Below, in pieces: positions 51,011-59,783 of a stretch of 64,000 nucleotides of DNA. The translations under genes and the position numbers were made by a program. The first letter of the stretch is position 1. Every line of letters begins with the position of its first letter. This stretch comes from Pseudomonas arsenicoxydans (GTDB lineage Bacteria > Pseudomonadota > Gammaproteobacteria > Pseudomonadales > Pseudomonadaceae): the NCBI RefSeq assembly GCF_006438915.1, contig NZ_RCZE01000013.1:124001-188000 (forward strand), given 5' to 3'. The notes under the pieces are model-generated. The model searched no databases. It saw nothing but the letters and a program-made list of their open reading frames with translations, and was not told where the DNA came from.

Positions 51011-53214
51011 TGAGCCTTGATCAAATCGAACTGTCGCGCCGAGTCTTTCTCAAGCAGGCAGCGACCGTTACCGGTGGGTTGGCCGTGGCGTTTTACCTGC
51101 CGCCGGGTATGACCGCGACCGACCCCAAGGCGCCGGCGCCCGCCGCAGAATTCGAACCCAATGCGTGGGTGCGTATCCTGCCCGACGGCACCGTGAAACT
51201 GGTGGTGCACAAACACGACTCCGGCACCGGCACCCAGACAGCCCTGGCCGCGTGCGTGGCCGAGGAGTTGGACGTCAACCCGATGACGGTGCAGGTGATC
51301 ACCCCGGAAAATCCGTTTTTTGATACCTACATTCATCCGGTCTGGAAAGTCTTCTCAACGGGTGGCAGCACCAGCGTTTCCCTGGAGTACGACCGTTTGC
51401 GCATGGCCGGTGCGACGGCGCGTGCATTGCTGATGACGGCGGCTGCCAAACAGTGGAAAGTCAGCCCGGACAGTTGCACCACCGAAGAGGGGCGCGTCGT
51501 GCACGTGGCCAGTAAACGTCATTTGGCATACGGCGAGTTGGTGAGCGTTGCCGCGCACTTGCCAGCCCCGGCCAAGGTCACGCTCAAGGACCCGGCGCAG
51601 TTCAAATACATCGGCAAGCTGCGACACAAACGCGACGCGGCCGCCAAGGTGTGCGGGCGCTTCAAGTACAGCATCGACGTGGTGCTGCCGCAGATGCTGG
51701 TGGCCGTGATTCAACGGGCGCCGGTGATTGGCGCAACCGTGTTATCGGTGGATTCGAATGCGGCGCTGCAAGTGCCGGGCGTGCGCAAAGTGATCCGCGT
51801 GCCAGGTCGGCCAGATGTGCTCGGCGGCAACGTCGAAGGCGTGGCCGTGCTGGCTGATAACTACTGGGCCGCCCATCAGGGCCGCGATCAGCTCCAGGTT
51901 CAATGGAGCGAATCGGCGCTATCAGGGTTCGACAGCGATCAACTGGCCGGCGCCCAAGCGGCGGCTATCGAGGACAAGCAAGCACAACGCGTCACCGCGA
52001 TGGCGGCAGGTGATGTCGGTGCGCAATGGGCAACGGCTGCAAAGGTGCTCGAAGCCGACTATCGCATGCCCTACAAAGTGCAAAACCCGCTGGAGCCGAT
52101 TTGCATCACCGCGCAGGTCAAAGACAACGCCATCACCTATTGGGGCGGTGTGCAGGTGCCGTCCTCGGCGCTGGAAGCCGCGCAAGCGGTGTGCAAGATC
52201 AGCCAGGACCACGTCACTATCAATGAACTCGTTTCCGGTGGCAGTTTTGGTGCGCGAGAGGCCAAGTACTGGCTGTTCGAAGTGGCGTATTTGGCGCAAC
52301 AGGCCAAGGTCCCGGTGAAGTTGATGAACAGCCGTGAAGACGAAATGCGTGCGTTGTTCATGCATCCGGCCACCTTGCACCGGGCCAAAGGTGCACTGGA
52401 CGCGCAAGGGCGACTGAGTGCGCTGCAACTTCAGGCTGTGTCACCGGCGTCGCCAGAACAATGGGAGCCGGGTTACTTCGAACGTCCCGACAAGATGGAT
52501 TACAGCACCACCGAGGCCATTACCGCGTGGGACTTTGCTTATCGCCCGGCGAATCTGGACCTGGTCTGGGTCAAGCACGAAAGCAACGTCCCCAGCGGTT
52601 GGTATCGATCGGTCAGCTTCATTCCCAATGTGTTCGCCGTGGAAAGCTTCATGGATGAAATGGCGCATGCCGCCGGACAGGACCCGTTGGCGTTTCGCCT
52701 CGCCCACATGCAGGACCGGCCAAGGCATGTCGCGGTGCTGAAAAGTGCTGCCGAACGCGCCGGTTGGGGCCAGCCATTGCCGCCGGGTACGGCGCTGGGG
52801 ATCGCTACCCATCAGGGTTACACCAGTTTTATCGCCGTGGTGGCGCAGGTGTCGAAAAAGGACGGTGTGACCACGGTCGATAAGCTCACCTGCGTGGTCG
52901 ATTGTGGCCTGGCGGTATCGCCCGGTGGCGTCGAAGAACAACTCTACGGTGGCCTGATGTGGGGCTTGGGGCATGCCTTGTTTGATCGGCTGGACATCAA
53001 ACAGGGCCGGGTGGTGCAAAGCAATTTTCATGATTACCGGGTGACACGCATGTCCGATATGCCGGCCGTGGACATCCTGGTGGTCGACGGCGAGCCGGGT
53101 AAACCGGGGGGCGTCGGTGAACTGGGCAGCCCCTCCGTGGCGCCGGCCATAGCCAATGCGCTGTTCAACCTGACGGGCGTGCGCCAGCGTTCGACACCGC
53201 TGACCCTGGGGTAA
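51010..53214 (+). CDS. Molybdopterin-binding large subunit of an IorB-type hydroxylase
   Basis: A 734-residue xanthine-dehydrogenase-family large subunit of the IorB kind. A twin-arginine-like start (SRRVFLKQAATVTGG) suggests Tat export to the periplasm together with the 2Fe-2S subunit. Molybdopterin contacts include GTGTQTALAACVAEEL, SGGSFGAREAKYW and, near the C-terminus, the catalytic Glu in GVGELGSPSVAPAIANAL. It would hydroxylate an aldehyde or N-heterocycle using water. Because there is no FAD subunit, electrons must go to a cytochrome or other carrier. XdhC at 40048 is the likely maturation factor. Confidence 0.88.
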   Translation: MSLDQIELSRRVFLKQAATVTGGLAVAFYLPPGMTATDPKAPAPAAEFEPNAWVRILPDGTVKLVVHKHDSGTGTQTALAACVAEELDVNPMTVQVITPENPFFDTYIHPVWKVFSTGGSTSVSLEYDRLRMAGATARALLMTAAAKQWKVSPDSCTTEEGRVVHVASKRHLAYGELVSVAAHLPAPAKVTLKDPAQFKYIGKLRHKRDAAAKVCGRFKYSIDVVLPQMLVAVIQRAPVIGATVLSVDSNAALQVPGVRKVIRVPGRPDVLGGNVEGVAVLADNYWAAHQGRDQLQVQWSESALSGFDSDQLAGAQAAAIEDKQAQRVTAMAAGDVGAQWATAAKVLEADYRMPYKVQNPLEPICITAQVKDNAITYWGGVQVPSSALEAAQAVCKISQDHVTINELVSGGSFGAREAKYWLFEVAYLAQQAKVPVKLMNSREDEMRALFMHPATLHRAKGALDAQGRLSALQLQAVSPASPEQWEPGYFERPDKMDYSTTEAITAWDFAYRPANLDLVWVKHESNVPSGWYRSVSFIPNVFAVESFMDEMAHAAGQDPLAFRLAHMQDRPRHVAVLKSAAERAGWGQPLPPGTALGIATHQGYTSFIAVVAQVSKKDGVTTVDKLTCVVDCGLAVSPGGVEEQLYGGLMWGLGHALFDRLDIKQGRVVQSNFHDYRVTRMSDMPAVDILVVDGEPGKPGGVGELGSPSVAPAIANALFNLTGVRQRSTPLTLG

Positions 53215-53219
53215 CGGCC

Positions 53220-54110
53220 ATGGACTTGCGTTTGCTGCGCTACTTCATGGCGCTGGCCGAGGAGCTGCATTTCGGCCGGGCGGCCGCGCGTTTACACATT
53301 TGCCAACCGCCGCTGAGCCAGCAGATTCGTCTGCTGGAGGAAGAACTCGGCACGCCGTTGTTCGAGCGCAGCCATCATCGGGTTGAACTGACAGCGGCGG
53401 GGCGGATGCTCAAGGAGCAGGCACCGCTGGTGTTTGAACAACTGAACCGCGCTCTGGACCTGACACGTCAGACCGGTCGCGGCCAGTTGGGGGAACTTGA
53501 AATCGGCATGATCAGTTCGGTGATGGTCGGCGTCTTGCCACGGGCCTTGCACCTGTTCCGCGAGCGCTATCCGCAGGTCAATTGGCGTCTGCATGAAATG
53601 ACCCCGGCGGCGCAAGTTCAGGCACTCAAGGAAAAGCGCATCGATGCCTGCGTGTTCCGCGTCGGTTATGACGATCCGCAGTTGCGCAACGAACTGTTGA
53701 TCTACGAGCCGATCCGGGTGGTTATGCCGGCGGAACATCCGCTGGCCAGACGCGAAACCCTGGCGCCAGCGGACCTGGCCAATGAGCCGTTTGTGGCGCT
53801 TGAACTCAAGCAGTCGCGGTTTGCTGATTTTCTCTACCAGTGTTGCGTCAAGGCCGGGTTTATCCCGCAGATTCGTCAGCAGGTGATCGAGGTGCAAACC
53901 TTGCTCAGCCTGGTGCGTGCCGGGTTTGGCGTGTCGCTGCTGCCGGCGTCCATCGAGCAGATGGCGCCCCCCGGCTTGGTGTTTCGCCGATTGACCCCGG
54001 CATTGCCGGAAGTGCCGCTGTACGCCACCTACCGCGCGGACGATGACTCGCCAGTGCTCAAACTTTTTCTCGATACCCTGCGCGAACTGGTCCTACAAAA
54101 CGCCAACTGA
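53220..54110 (+). CDS. LysR-family regulator (BenM/CatM-like) after the hydroxylase
   Basis: A 296-residue LysR protein. The helix-turn-helix is YFMALAEELHFGRAAARLHI, CQPPLSQQIRLLEEELGTPLF. The effector domain has EIGMISSVMVGVLPRAL. It begins 5 bp after the hydroxylase gene and is probably co-transcribed with it. This gives two LysR regulators around one small operon. Confidence 0.85.
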   Translation: MDLRLLRYFMALAEELHFGRAAARLHICQPPLSQQIRLLEEELGTPLFERSHHRVELTAAGRMLKEQAPLVFEQLNRALDLTRQTGRGQLGELEIGMISSVMVGVLPRALHLFRERYPQVNWRLHEMTPAAQVQALKEKRIDACVFRVGYDDPQLRNELLIYEPIRVVMPAEHPLARRETLAPADLANEPFVALELKQSRFADFLYQCCVKAGFIPQIRQQVIEVQTLLSLVRAGFGVSLLPASIEQMAPPGLVFRRLTPALPEVPLYATYRADDDSPVLKLFLDTLRELVLQNAN

Positions 54111-54198
54111 ACGCCAGACCCGCTGTCACAGGTCATCCGCACGATCCAATTCCTGCGCGGTCGTACTCTTCATATGAGCGCAACACTGTGGGGAACCC

Positions 54199-55695
54199 AT
54201 GAGCCAGGACGTCCTGAGCACCGAAACCAATCGTCGTCAGTTGCAGCAGATTATTGCGGGCTTGTCCGACGGCGTGATTTTGCTGGAACCCGATCAGACG
54301 ATCCTCTGGGCCAATGACGCGGCACTGGCCATGCATGGCGTCAGCCGGATAGGTGATCTGGGCGCCAATGCCCGGGAGTACGCCAAGCGCTTCAACTTGC
54401 GTTATCGCAATAATCATCCGGTGCCAAAGGAAAATTATCCGATCAGCCGCGTCGCCCAAGGTGAAACCTTCAGCGATGTGCTGGTTGAGGTGAGTCCGAC
54501 CGACGATGAAGAGCGCCTGTGGGTGCACCGGGTGCGCAGCATGGTGCTGGCCGACAGCGCCGGTGAGCCGGAGTCGCTGGTGCTGATCATGGACGACGTC
54601 ACCGAATGGGCCAGCGCCGAGCAGCGTTTCGAAAAGACCTTCAACGCCAACCCGGCTCCGGCCGTGATCTGTCGCCTCAGTGATTTGCGTTACATCAAGG
54701 TCAACGGCGGTTTTCTGGAGATGACCGGTTTTACCCGCGATCAGGTGATCGGGGTGTCGACCTATGAACTGGACATTCTTGAAGGTGCCGAAAAGAAAGA
54801 CCTGGCCATCGAGCGTCTGCGCGAGCACGCCACGATTCCACAAATGCAGGCCGAGTTGCGCTTGGCTGACGGTAGCAGCAAACAAGTAATTGTTGCGGGT
54901 CAGCCGCTGGAATTGAACGAAGAAGACTGCATGCTTTTTTCGTTCGTCGACATGGAGCCCCGACACAAAGCCGAAATCGCCCTGCGCCAAAGCGAGGAAC
55001 GTTTCGCCAAGGCCTTTCGACTGACACCGGTGCCGACGCTGGTGTGCAGTGCGCAAGATCAGGTGGTAGTCGACGTTAACGAAGCCTTTCTCGACACCCT
55101 CGCGTATCCCAGCGAGGAAGTGCTCGGCAAGACCCTTGCGGAGATCGACTTCATCGACGACAAGGCCGCACGCGCGCAGCTGTTTGCGGCACTGGAGAAG
55201 GCCGGGAGCCTGGACCGCGTCGATGTCAGGATCCGCAAGAAAGATACGGCCCTGATGGACTGCACGATCTCCGCCGACACGGTGAACATTCAGGACAGTC
55301 CTTGCTACCTGCTGGTGTTGATGGACATCACCGAACGCAAACGCACCGAGCTGGAACTGGTCGCGGCAATCGAGGAAGTGATGAAAGACGCCTCGTGGTT
55401 CAGCCGTACGCTGATTGAAAAACTCGCCAACGTGAAAAGTGTCAATTCGCCGAAGTTACCCAACGTGTCCTTCACCGACCTGACCGCTCGCGAGCGCGAT
55501 GTACTCGGCCTGATCTGCGAAGGACTGGCCGACAAGGAAATCGCCGTGCGCCTGAAACTGGCGCTCAATACGGTGCGCAATCACGTGTCGACGGTGTATT
55601 CCAAACTGGACGTTCACAGTCGTAGCGAGGCGATTGTCTGGGCGCGCGAACGCGGATTGTTCTCCAGTGAACGGCGGCCCAAGGGCCAGCGCTAA
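54199..55695 (+). CDS. Three-PAS LuxR-type one-component regulator
   Basis: A 498-residue soluble regulator: PAS1 (about 12-128), PAS2 (about 140-262), PAS3 (about 271-385), a short coil, and a LuxR helix-turn-helix (about 425-490; LTARERDVLGLICEGLADKE, VRLKLALNTVRNHVSTVYSK). There is no kinase or receiver domain and no membrane segment, so it would sense a cytoplasmic signal directly through PAS. No target operon is evident. Confidence 0.82.
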   Translation: MSQDVLSTETNRRQLQQIIAGLSDGVILLEPDQTILWANDAALAMHGVSRIGDLGANAREYAKRFNLRYRNNHPVPKENYPISRVAQGETFSDVLVEVSPTDDEERLWVHRVRSMVLADSAGEPESLVLIMDDVTEWASAEQRFEKTFNANPAPAVICRLSDLRYIKVNGGFLEMTGFTRDQVIGVSTYELDILEGAEKKDLAIERLREHATIPQMQAELRLADGSSKQVIVAGQPLELNEEDCMLFSFVDMEPRHKAEIALRQSEERFAKAFRLTPVPTLVCSAQDQVVVDVNEAFLDTLAYPSEEVLGKTLAEIDFIDDKAARAQLFAALEKAGSLDRVDVRIRKKDTALMDCTISADTVNIQDSPCYLLVLMDITERKRTELELVAAIEEVMKDASWFSRTLIEKLANVKSVNSPKLPNVSFTDLTARERDVLGLICEGLADKEIAVRLKLALNTVRNHVSTVYSKLDVHSRSEAIVWARERGLFSSERRPKGQR

Positions 55696-55827
55696 GGAGC
55701 AAATGCACTAGCGCAGGTGGTGCAAATGGGGGTGTTGGTGCCAGATGCCAGTCCTTAGGCTGTCAGGGTGCGAAACGGGTCTTTGACCCGTTCGTGTCCT
55801 CTACGAAACAGCTCAAGGAATTGCTCT

Positions 55828-55896
55828 ATGCGTCGCCCACTCAATATCGTTTCTATCGATGAGGTTACCAGTCAGCCGGAGGGGAAATCGCAATGA
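55828..55896 (+). CDS. 22-residue micro-ORF coupled to the DUF1652 gene
   Basis: MRRPLNIVSIDEVTSQPEGK and SQ, with AAGGA eight bases before the ATG. Its TGA overlaps the DUF1652 start codon (ATGA). It could be a leader peptide whose translation governs the next gene. There is no known family; short length makes the call tentative. Confidence 0.4.
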   Translation: MRRPLNIVSIDEVTSQPEGKSQ

Positions 55897-56144
55897 TTTA
55901 CCTGACGCAATTGCGTGTGCTGTTGGAGCAAAACTTTGCACCCCGCGCTTGCGAATGCAGTGTGTCGGGAGACAATTCGGTAACGGTGAAGCTATATCAC
56001 CCGCAATCGGGTGAGGTCGATTTGGTGGTCAGCGGGTTGAAGGTGTCGAGCCTCAATTCGCCGCAAGCCGTGGCGTCACTGATAGAAGAGCTGCGTTACG
56101 AGTTGCAGAGCAATAGTTTGCATCGCCAAGGCGAGAATCAGTAA
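55893..56144 (+). CDS. DUF1652-domain protein
   Basis: An 83-residue protein that fits the Pseudomonas family DUF1652 (YLTQLRVLLEQNFAPRACEC, GEVDLVVSGL, SLIEELRYELQ). Function is unknown. The GGAGGGG nine bases upstream of its ATG lies inside the micro-ORF. Confidence 0.75.
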   Translation: MIYLTQLRVLLEQNFAPRACECSVSGDNSVTVKLYHPQSGEVDLVVSGLKVSSLNSPQAVASLIEELRYELQSNSLHRQGENQ

Positions 56145-56314
56145 GAGCTGTCGTTTTTCGGGGTAAAAATCGGCTTGAGTGGCTTATTTGCTGGCATTGG
56201 CCGGTGACTGGGCTATAAGAAATGCGAGGGTAAAATTTTCTGTGACCAGTCCGCGGCTTCGCGGTGTTGTCGTCGAGTCACGGAAAACATCGATTACTTA
56301 CCGCAGGTCAGCCT

Positions 56315-56533
56315 ATGAACAGTCTTGGAAAACGCGCTTTTTCGCCGCTGTCGCTTGCCTTCTGCATTGCGATCCTCAGTGGTTGCTCCAGTCCACCGCC
56401 GCCACCACCCCCGCTACCCCCGGTAGAACGCCACTGCGAAAAAATCGACAGTACCGACGTGTTGGGCGAACCGAGAGCGGAGACCGGGCAAGTCACCCGG
56501 ATGACTACGACTACGCGCTGCATTACCCAATAA
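56315..56533 (+). CDS. Small proline-rich lipoprotein, function unknown
   Basis: 72 residues. A type II signal peptide has the lipobox LSGC (Cys about 26). The mature chain starts CSSPPPPPPPLPP and continues with a short charged tail carrying two Cys. The ATG of MNSLGKRAF follows an AGG; an upstream in-frame ATG would bury the signal peptide. No homologue is recognised. Confidence 0.55.
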   Translation: MNSLGKRAFSPLSLAFCIAILSGCSSPPPPPPPLPPVERHCEKIDSTDVLGEPRAETGQVTRMTTTTRCITQ

Positions 56534-56550
56534 CCCCGAAACGCAGAACC

Positions 56551-56642
56551 TGTAGGAGCCGAGCTTGCTCGCGATGAGGGCGGTACATTCAGCATTGATG
56601 CTGACTGATCCACCGACATCGCGAGCAAGCTCGGCTCCTACA
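56551..56642. repeat. REP-type inverted repeat, variant with CCGAGCTTGCTCGCGATG arms
   Basis: Arms TGTAGGAGCCGAGCTTGCTC (from 56551) and its complement (to 56642). It is a sequence variant of the main REP family here and lies between convergent genes. Confidence 0.8.
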
Positions 56643-56687
56643 AGGTTTGTGGTGTGCCAGCCCTTAACAGGTTGCTGGCAAATCAAA

Positions 56688-57455
56688 TCAGGACAAGAAC
56701 CCACCGTCCACATTCAACGAAACACCAGTGGTGTAGCTCGACGCATCACTCGCCAGATACAACACCGCGCCCGCCATTTCACTCGGATCGGCAACACGTT
56801 TGAGCGGAATCTGTTGCAACGCGGTCTTCAGAATCGCGTCGTTCTTGACCAGTGCCGAAGCAAACTTGGTGTCGGTCAGGCCCGGCAGCAGGGCGTTGCA
56901 GCGGATGCCGAATTGCGCGCATTCCTTGGCGAACACTTTGGTCATGTTGATCACGGCGGCCTTGGTCACCGAGTAGATGCCCTGGAAAACGCCCGGCGAG
57001 ACGCCGTTGATCGAGGCGACGTTGATGATGCTGCCGCCACCGTTTTCGCGCATGATTTTGCCGGCTTCCACCGACATGAAGAAGTAGCCGCGGATGTTGA
57101 CGTCGACGGTTTTCTGGAACGCGCTGAGGTCGGTGTCCAGCACGTTGCAGAACTGCGGATTGGTCGCTGCGTTGTTGACCAGAATGTCGAGGCGGCCGAA
57201 CTGTTCCTTGATGCCGGCGAAGACCTGACTGATCTGTTCCATTTCACCGATGTGGCAAGCGACGGCGGTGGCTTTGCCGCCGGCGGCGATGATCGCGTCG
57301 GCCACATGCTGGCATCCCTCGAGCTTGCGGCTCGAGACGATGACGTGGGCGCCTTGCTGGGCCAGGAGTTTGGCGATGGCTTCACCGATGCCACGGCTGG
57401 CGCCGGAAACGAAAGCGATCTTGCCATCGAGGTCGAACAACTGAGTCTTGGACAT
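56688..57455 (-). CDS. Short-chain dehydrogenase/reductase
   Basis: A 255-residue classical SDR. NAD(P) motif is VSGASRGIGEAIA, then LVNNAATN, the catalytic Ser in NVASINGVSPG and Tyr-xxx-Lys in YSVTKAAV. The end SYTTGVSLNVDGGFLS is typical of 3-oxoacyl reductase-like or DHRS4-like enzymes. The phosphotransferase gene 47 bp upstream on the same strand is a common partner in Pseudomonas fatty-acid-related clusters. The substrate is unknown. Confidence 0.85.
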   Translation of the reverse strand: MSKTQLFDLDGKIAFVSGASRGIGEAIAKLLAQQGAHVIVSSRKLEGCQHVADAIIAAGGKATAVACHIGEMEQISQVFAGIKEQFGRLDILVNNAATNPQFCNVLDTDLSAFQKTVDVNIRGYFFMSVEAGKIMRENGGGSIINVASINGVSPGVFQGIYSVTKAAVINMTKVFAKECAQFGIRCNALLPGLTDTKFASALVKNDAILKTALQQIPLKRVADPSEMAGAVLYLASDASSYTTGVSLNVDGGFLS

Positions 57456-57502
57456 AGGGATCTCTTATAAAAGTCTTGTTATAGGGGCCAGGGGCGGGCG
57501 GA

Positions 57503-58570
57503 TCAGAGGCTTGATTTCTGGATGACTTGCAGGCTCATTTGCTCCAGCAGTTTGTTCATGTGAATGAACTGCGCGAAGCGTTTGTCCTGGGTCTGGCCAT
57601 GGAAGAAGCGGTAGTAAATCTGTTGCACGATGCCGGCGAGGCGGAACAGGCCATAGGTGTAATAGAAGTCGAAATTGTCGATCTGGATGCCCGAGCGCCC
57701 GGCGTAGTAATCGACGAACTCACGGCGGGTCAGCATGCCCGGTGCGTGGCTCGGCTGGCGGCGTATCAGTTGCACCGGTGCCGGGTCGCCGGCTTCGATC
57801 CAGTAGGCGAGGGTGTTGCCCAAATCCATCAGCGGGTCGCCGAGTGTGGTCAGTTCCCAGTCGAGCACACCGATGATCTGCATCGGGTTTTGCGGGTCAA
57901 GGATCACATTGTCGAAGCGATAGTCATTGTGGACGATGCTTGACGTCGGGTGGTCGGCCGGCATCTTGTCGTTGAGCCAGGCTTTGACCACGTCCCACTG
58001 TGGCGCGTCCGGGGTCAGGGCTTTCTCGTAACGATCGCTCCAGCCTTTGATCTGGCGGGCGACATAACCTTCGGGTTTGCCGAGATCACCCAGGCCGTAG
58101 GCGTTGTAGTCGACGCGGTGCAGTTCAACGAACTTGTCGATAAAGCTTTTGCACAAGGCTTCGGTTTTTGCCGAATCCAGACCCAGCTCCGGCGGAAGTT
58201 CGGAGCGTAGGATGATTCCGTTGACCCGTTCCATCACATAGAACTCGGCGCCGATCACCGATTCGTCGGTGCAGTGCACGTAGGCTTTGGGGCAATACGG
58301 GAAGCCGTCCTTAAGCTGATTGAGAATGCGGAATTCGCGGCCCATGTCATGGGCGGATTTGGCTTTGTGGCCAAATGGTGGCCGACGCAGGACGAATTCC
58401 TGCTCGGGGTATTCCAGCAGGTACGTGAGGTTCGACGCGCCGCCGGGAAACTGGCTGATCTGCGGCAAACCACTGAGGCCCGGAATGTGTGCCTTGAGGT
58501 ACGGATCGATCAGGCTGGCATCAAGTTCTTCGCCAGAGCGGATACGGGTGGACTGGTCAGTAAGCGCCAT
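57503..58570 (-). CDS. APH/ACAD10-like phosphotransferase family protein
   Basis: A 355-residue kinase-like-fold protein. The ATP loop is FPGGASNLTYLLE, the Lys/Arg region VLRRPPFGHKAKSAH, the catalytic loop IVHNDYRFDNVILD and the metal motif VLDWELTTLGDP. Relatives include the kinase domain of human ACAD10/11, which phosphorylates 4-hydroxy fatty acyl-CoAs. With the adjacent SDR a role in hydroxy-acid or alternative fatty acid metabolism is plausible. Confidence 0.85.
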   Translation of the reverse strand: MALTDQSTRIRSGEELDASLIDPYLKAHIPGLSGLPQISQFPGGASNLTYLLEYPEQEFVLRRPPFGHKAKSAHDMGREFRILNQLKDGFPYCPKAYVHCTDESVIGAEFYVMERVNGIILRSELPPELGLDSAKTEALCKSFIDKFVELHRVDYNAYGLGDLGKPEGYVARQIKGWSDRYEKALTPDAPQWDVVKAWLNDKMPADHPTSSIVHNDYRFDNVILDPQNPMQIIGVLDWELTTLGDPLMDLGNTLAYWIEAGDPAPVQLIRRQPSHAPGMLTRREFVDYYAGRSGIQIDNFDFYYTYGLFRLAGIVQQIYYRFFHGQTQDKRFAQFIHMNKLLEQMSLQVIQKSSL

Positions 58571-58714
58571 GCTTATCCCTTCTGCTTATTTTGGAGGCCT
58601 GCGACTATTGGCTAATCTAATCCGCACACCCGGCACCCACAACCATCAACAGCCCTTATAGGTGAGCGTGTTGCCGGGCAATCATTGCTTTTGATACACC
58701 TGTTTGAATGAACC

Positions 58715-59680
58715 TCAAATCGCAGCGCTGCTCAGCGATGACGGCAGTTCGATGGGGGTCAACACCGGGTTGCCGGAGAAGAATGCCGTCAGGTTGCGCC
58801 CCACCAGTTCGACGGTGCCTTGAGTCGCTTCCGGGGACAAACCCGCCACATGAGGCGTCAAGATCACGTTGGCCAGCGACTTGAGCGCCTCCGGCACATG
58901 CGGTTCGGCATCGAACACGTCGAGCGCGGCACCGGCAATACGTCGTTGTTCAAGCGCGCTGATCAGGTCGGTGGAGACGATTACGCTGGCGCGGGCGATG
59001 TTGACGACAAACCCGTTAGGCCCCAAGGCATCGAGGACAGGTTTGTTGATCAAATGACGGGTGCCAATGCCGCCCGGGGTCGCGATGATCAGGAAGTCCG
59101 AGGTGCGCGCCAGTTCGGTGGGCGTTGAGCAGAAGGTGTAGGGCACATCGCTGCGATGCTGGCGGTTGTGGTAACTGACCGTCATGTCGAAGCCATTGGC
59201 GGCGCGTTTGGCAATGGCCATGCCGACGGCACCGAGCCCCAGGATGCCCAGGCGCTTGCCGGCCAGGGAAGGGCGCATGATCTTTGGCCATTCACCGCGA
59301 CGCACCGCCGCATCACAGCGGGGGATGTCACGCACCAGCGCGAGCAGCATGGCCATGGCGTGGTCGGCGACCGATGAGGCATTCACACCGGCACCGTTGG
59401 TCACCGTGATGCCGCGGTCGGCGGCGGCTTGCAGGTCGACGTGTTCGTACCCGGCGCCTATGACGCAAATAATCTTGAGATTGGGCAGGGCGGCGATTTC
59501 ATCGGCGTAAAGACCCAATGGACCGCGTGTCAGCACGGCATCGATCTGCGCACCGTGACGGCTGATGGCCGCTGCGCGCTCGGCGGGGGTGGGGGCAAGA
59601 ATCAGGTGAAAACCCTGATGTTCGAGAATCGGCAAGTAATCATTGATGGTTTCAACCAGTACCAGAACGGTTGCAGGCAT
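58715..59680 (-). CDS. D-isomer-specific 2-hydroxyacid dehydrogenase (glyoxylate/hydroxypyruvate reductase-like)
   Basis: A 321-residue NAD(P) 2-hydroxyacid dehydrogenase. The nucleotide motif is LGILGLGAVGMAIAKR, catalytic Arg in VNIARASVI, Glu in DVFDAEPHVPEAL and His in LTPHVAGLSPEA. GVNASSVADHAMAMLLALVR is the standard dimer segment. The ATG of MPATVLVLVE is chosen. The substrate (glyoxylate, hydroxypyruvate or 2-ketogluconate) cannot be fixed from the sequence. Confidence 0.88.
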   Translation of the reverse strand: MPATVLVLVETINDYLPILEHQGFHLILAPTPAERAAAISRHGAQIDAVLTRGPLGLYADEIAALPNLKIICVIGAGYEHVDLQAAADRGITVTNGAGVNASSVADHAMAMLLALVRDIPRCDAAVRRGEWPKIMRPSLAGKRLGILGLGAVGMAIAKRAANGFDMTVSYHNRQHRSDVPYTFCSTPTELARTSDFLIIATPGGIGTRHLINKPVLDALGPNGFVVNIARASVIVSTDLISALEQRRIAGAALDVFDAEPHVPEALKSLANVILTPHVAGLSPEATQGTVELVGRNLTAFFSGNPVLTPIELPSSLSSAAI

Positions 59681-59783
59681 GCTGCGCTCCTGTGGGCATC
59701 GAAATTGTCGGGGCTCGAACGTTGCTTCAGATTGCGGGCTCCCGAACAGTTTAGCAACGGCCAACAGTCGCACACGCGGATGT

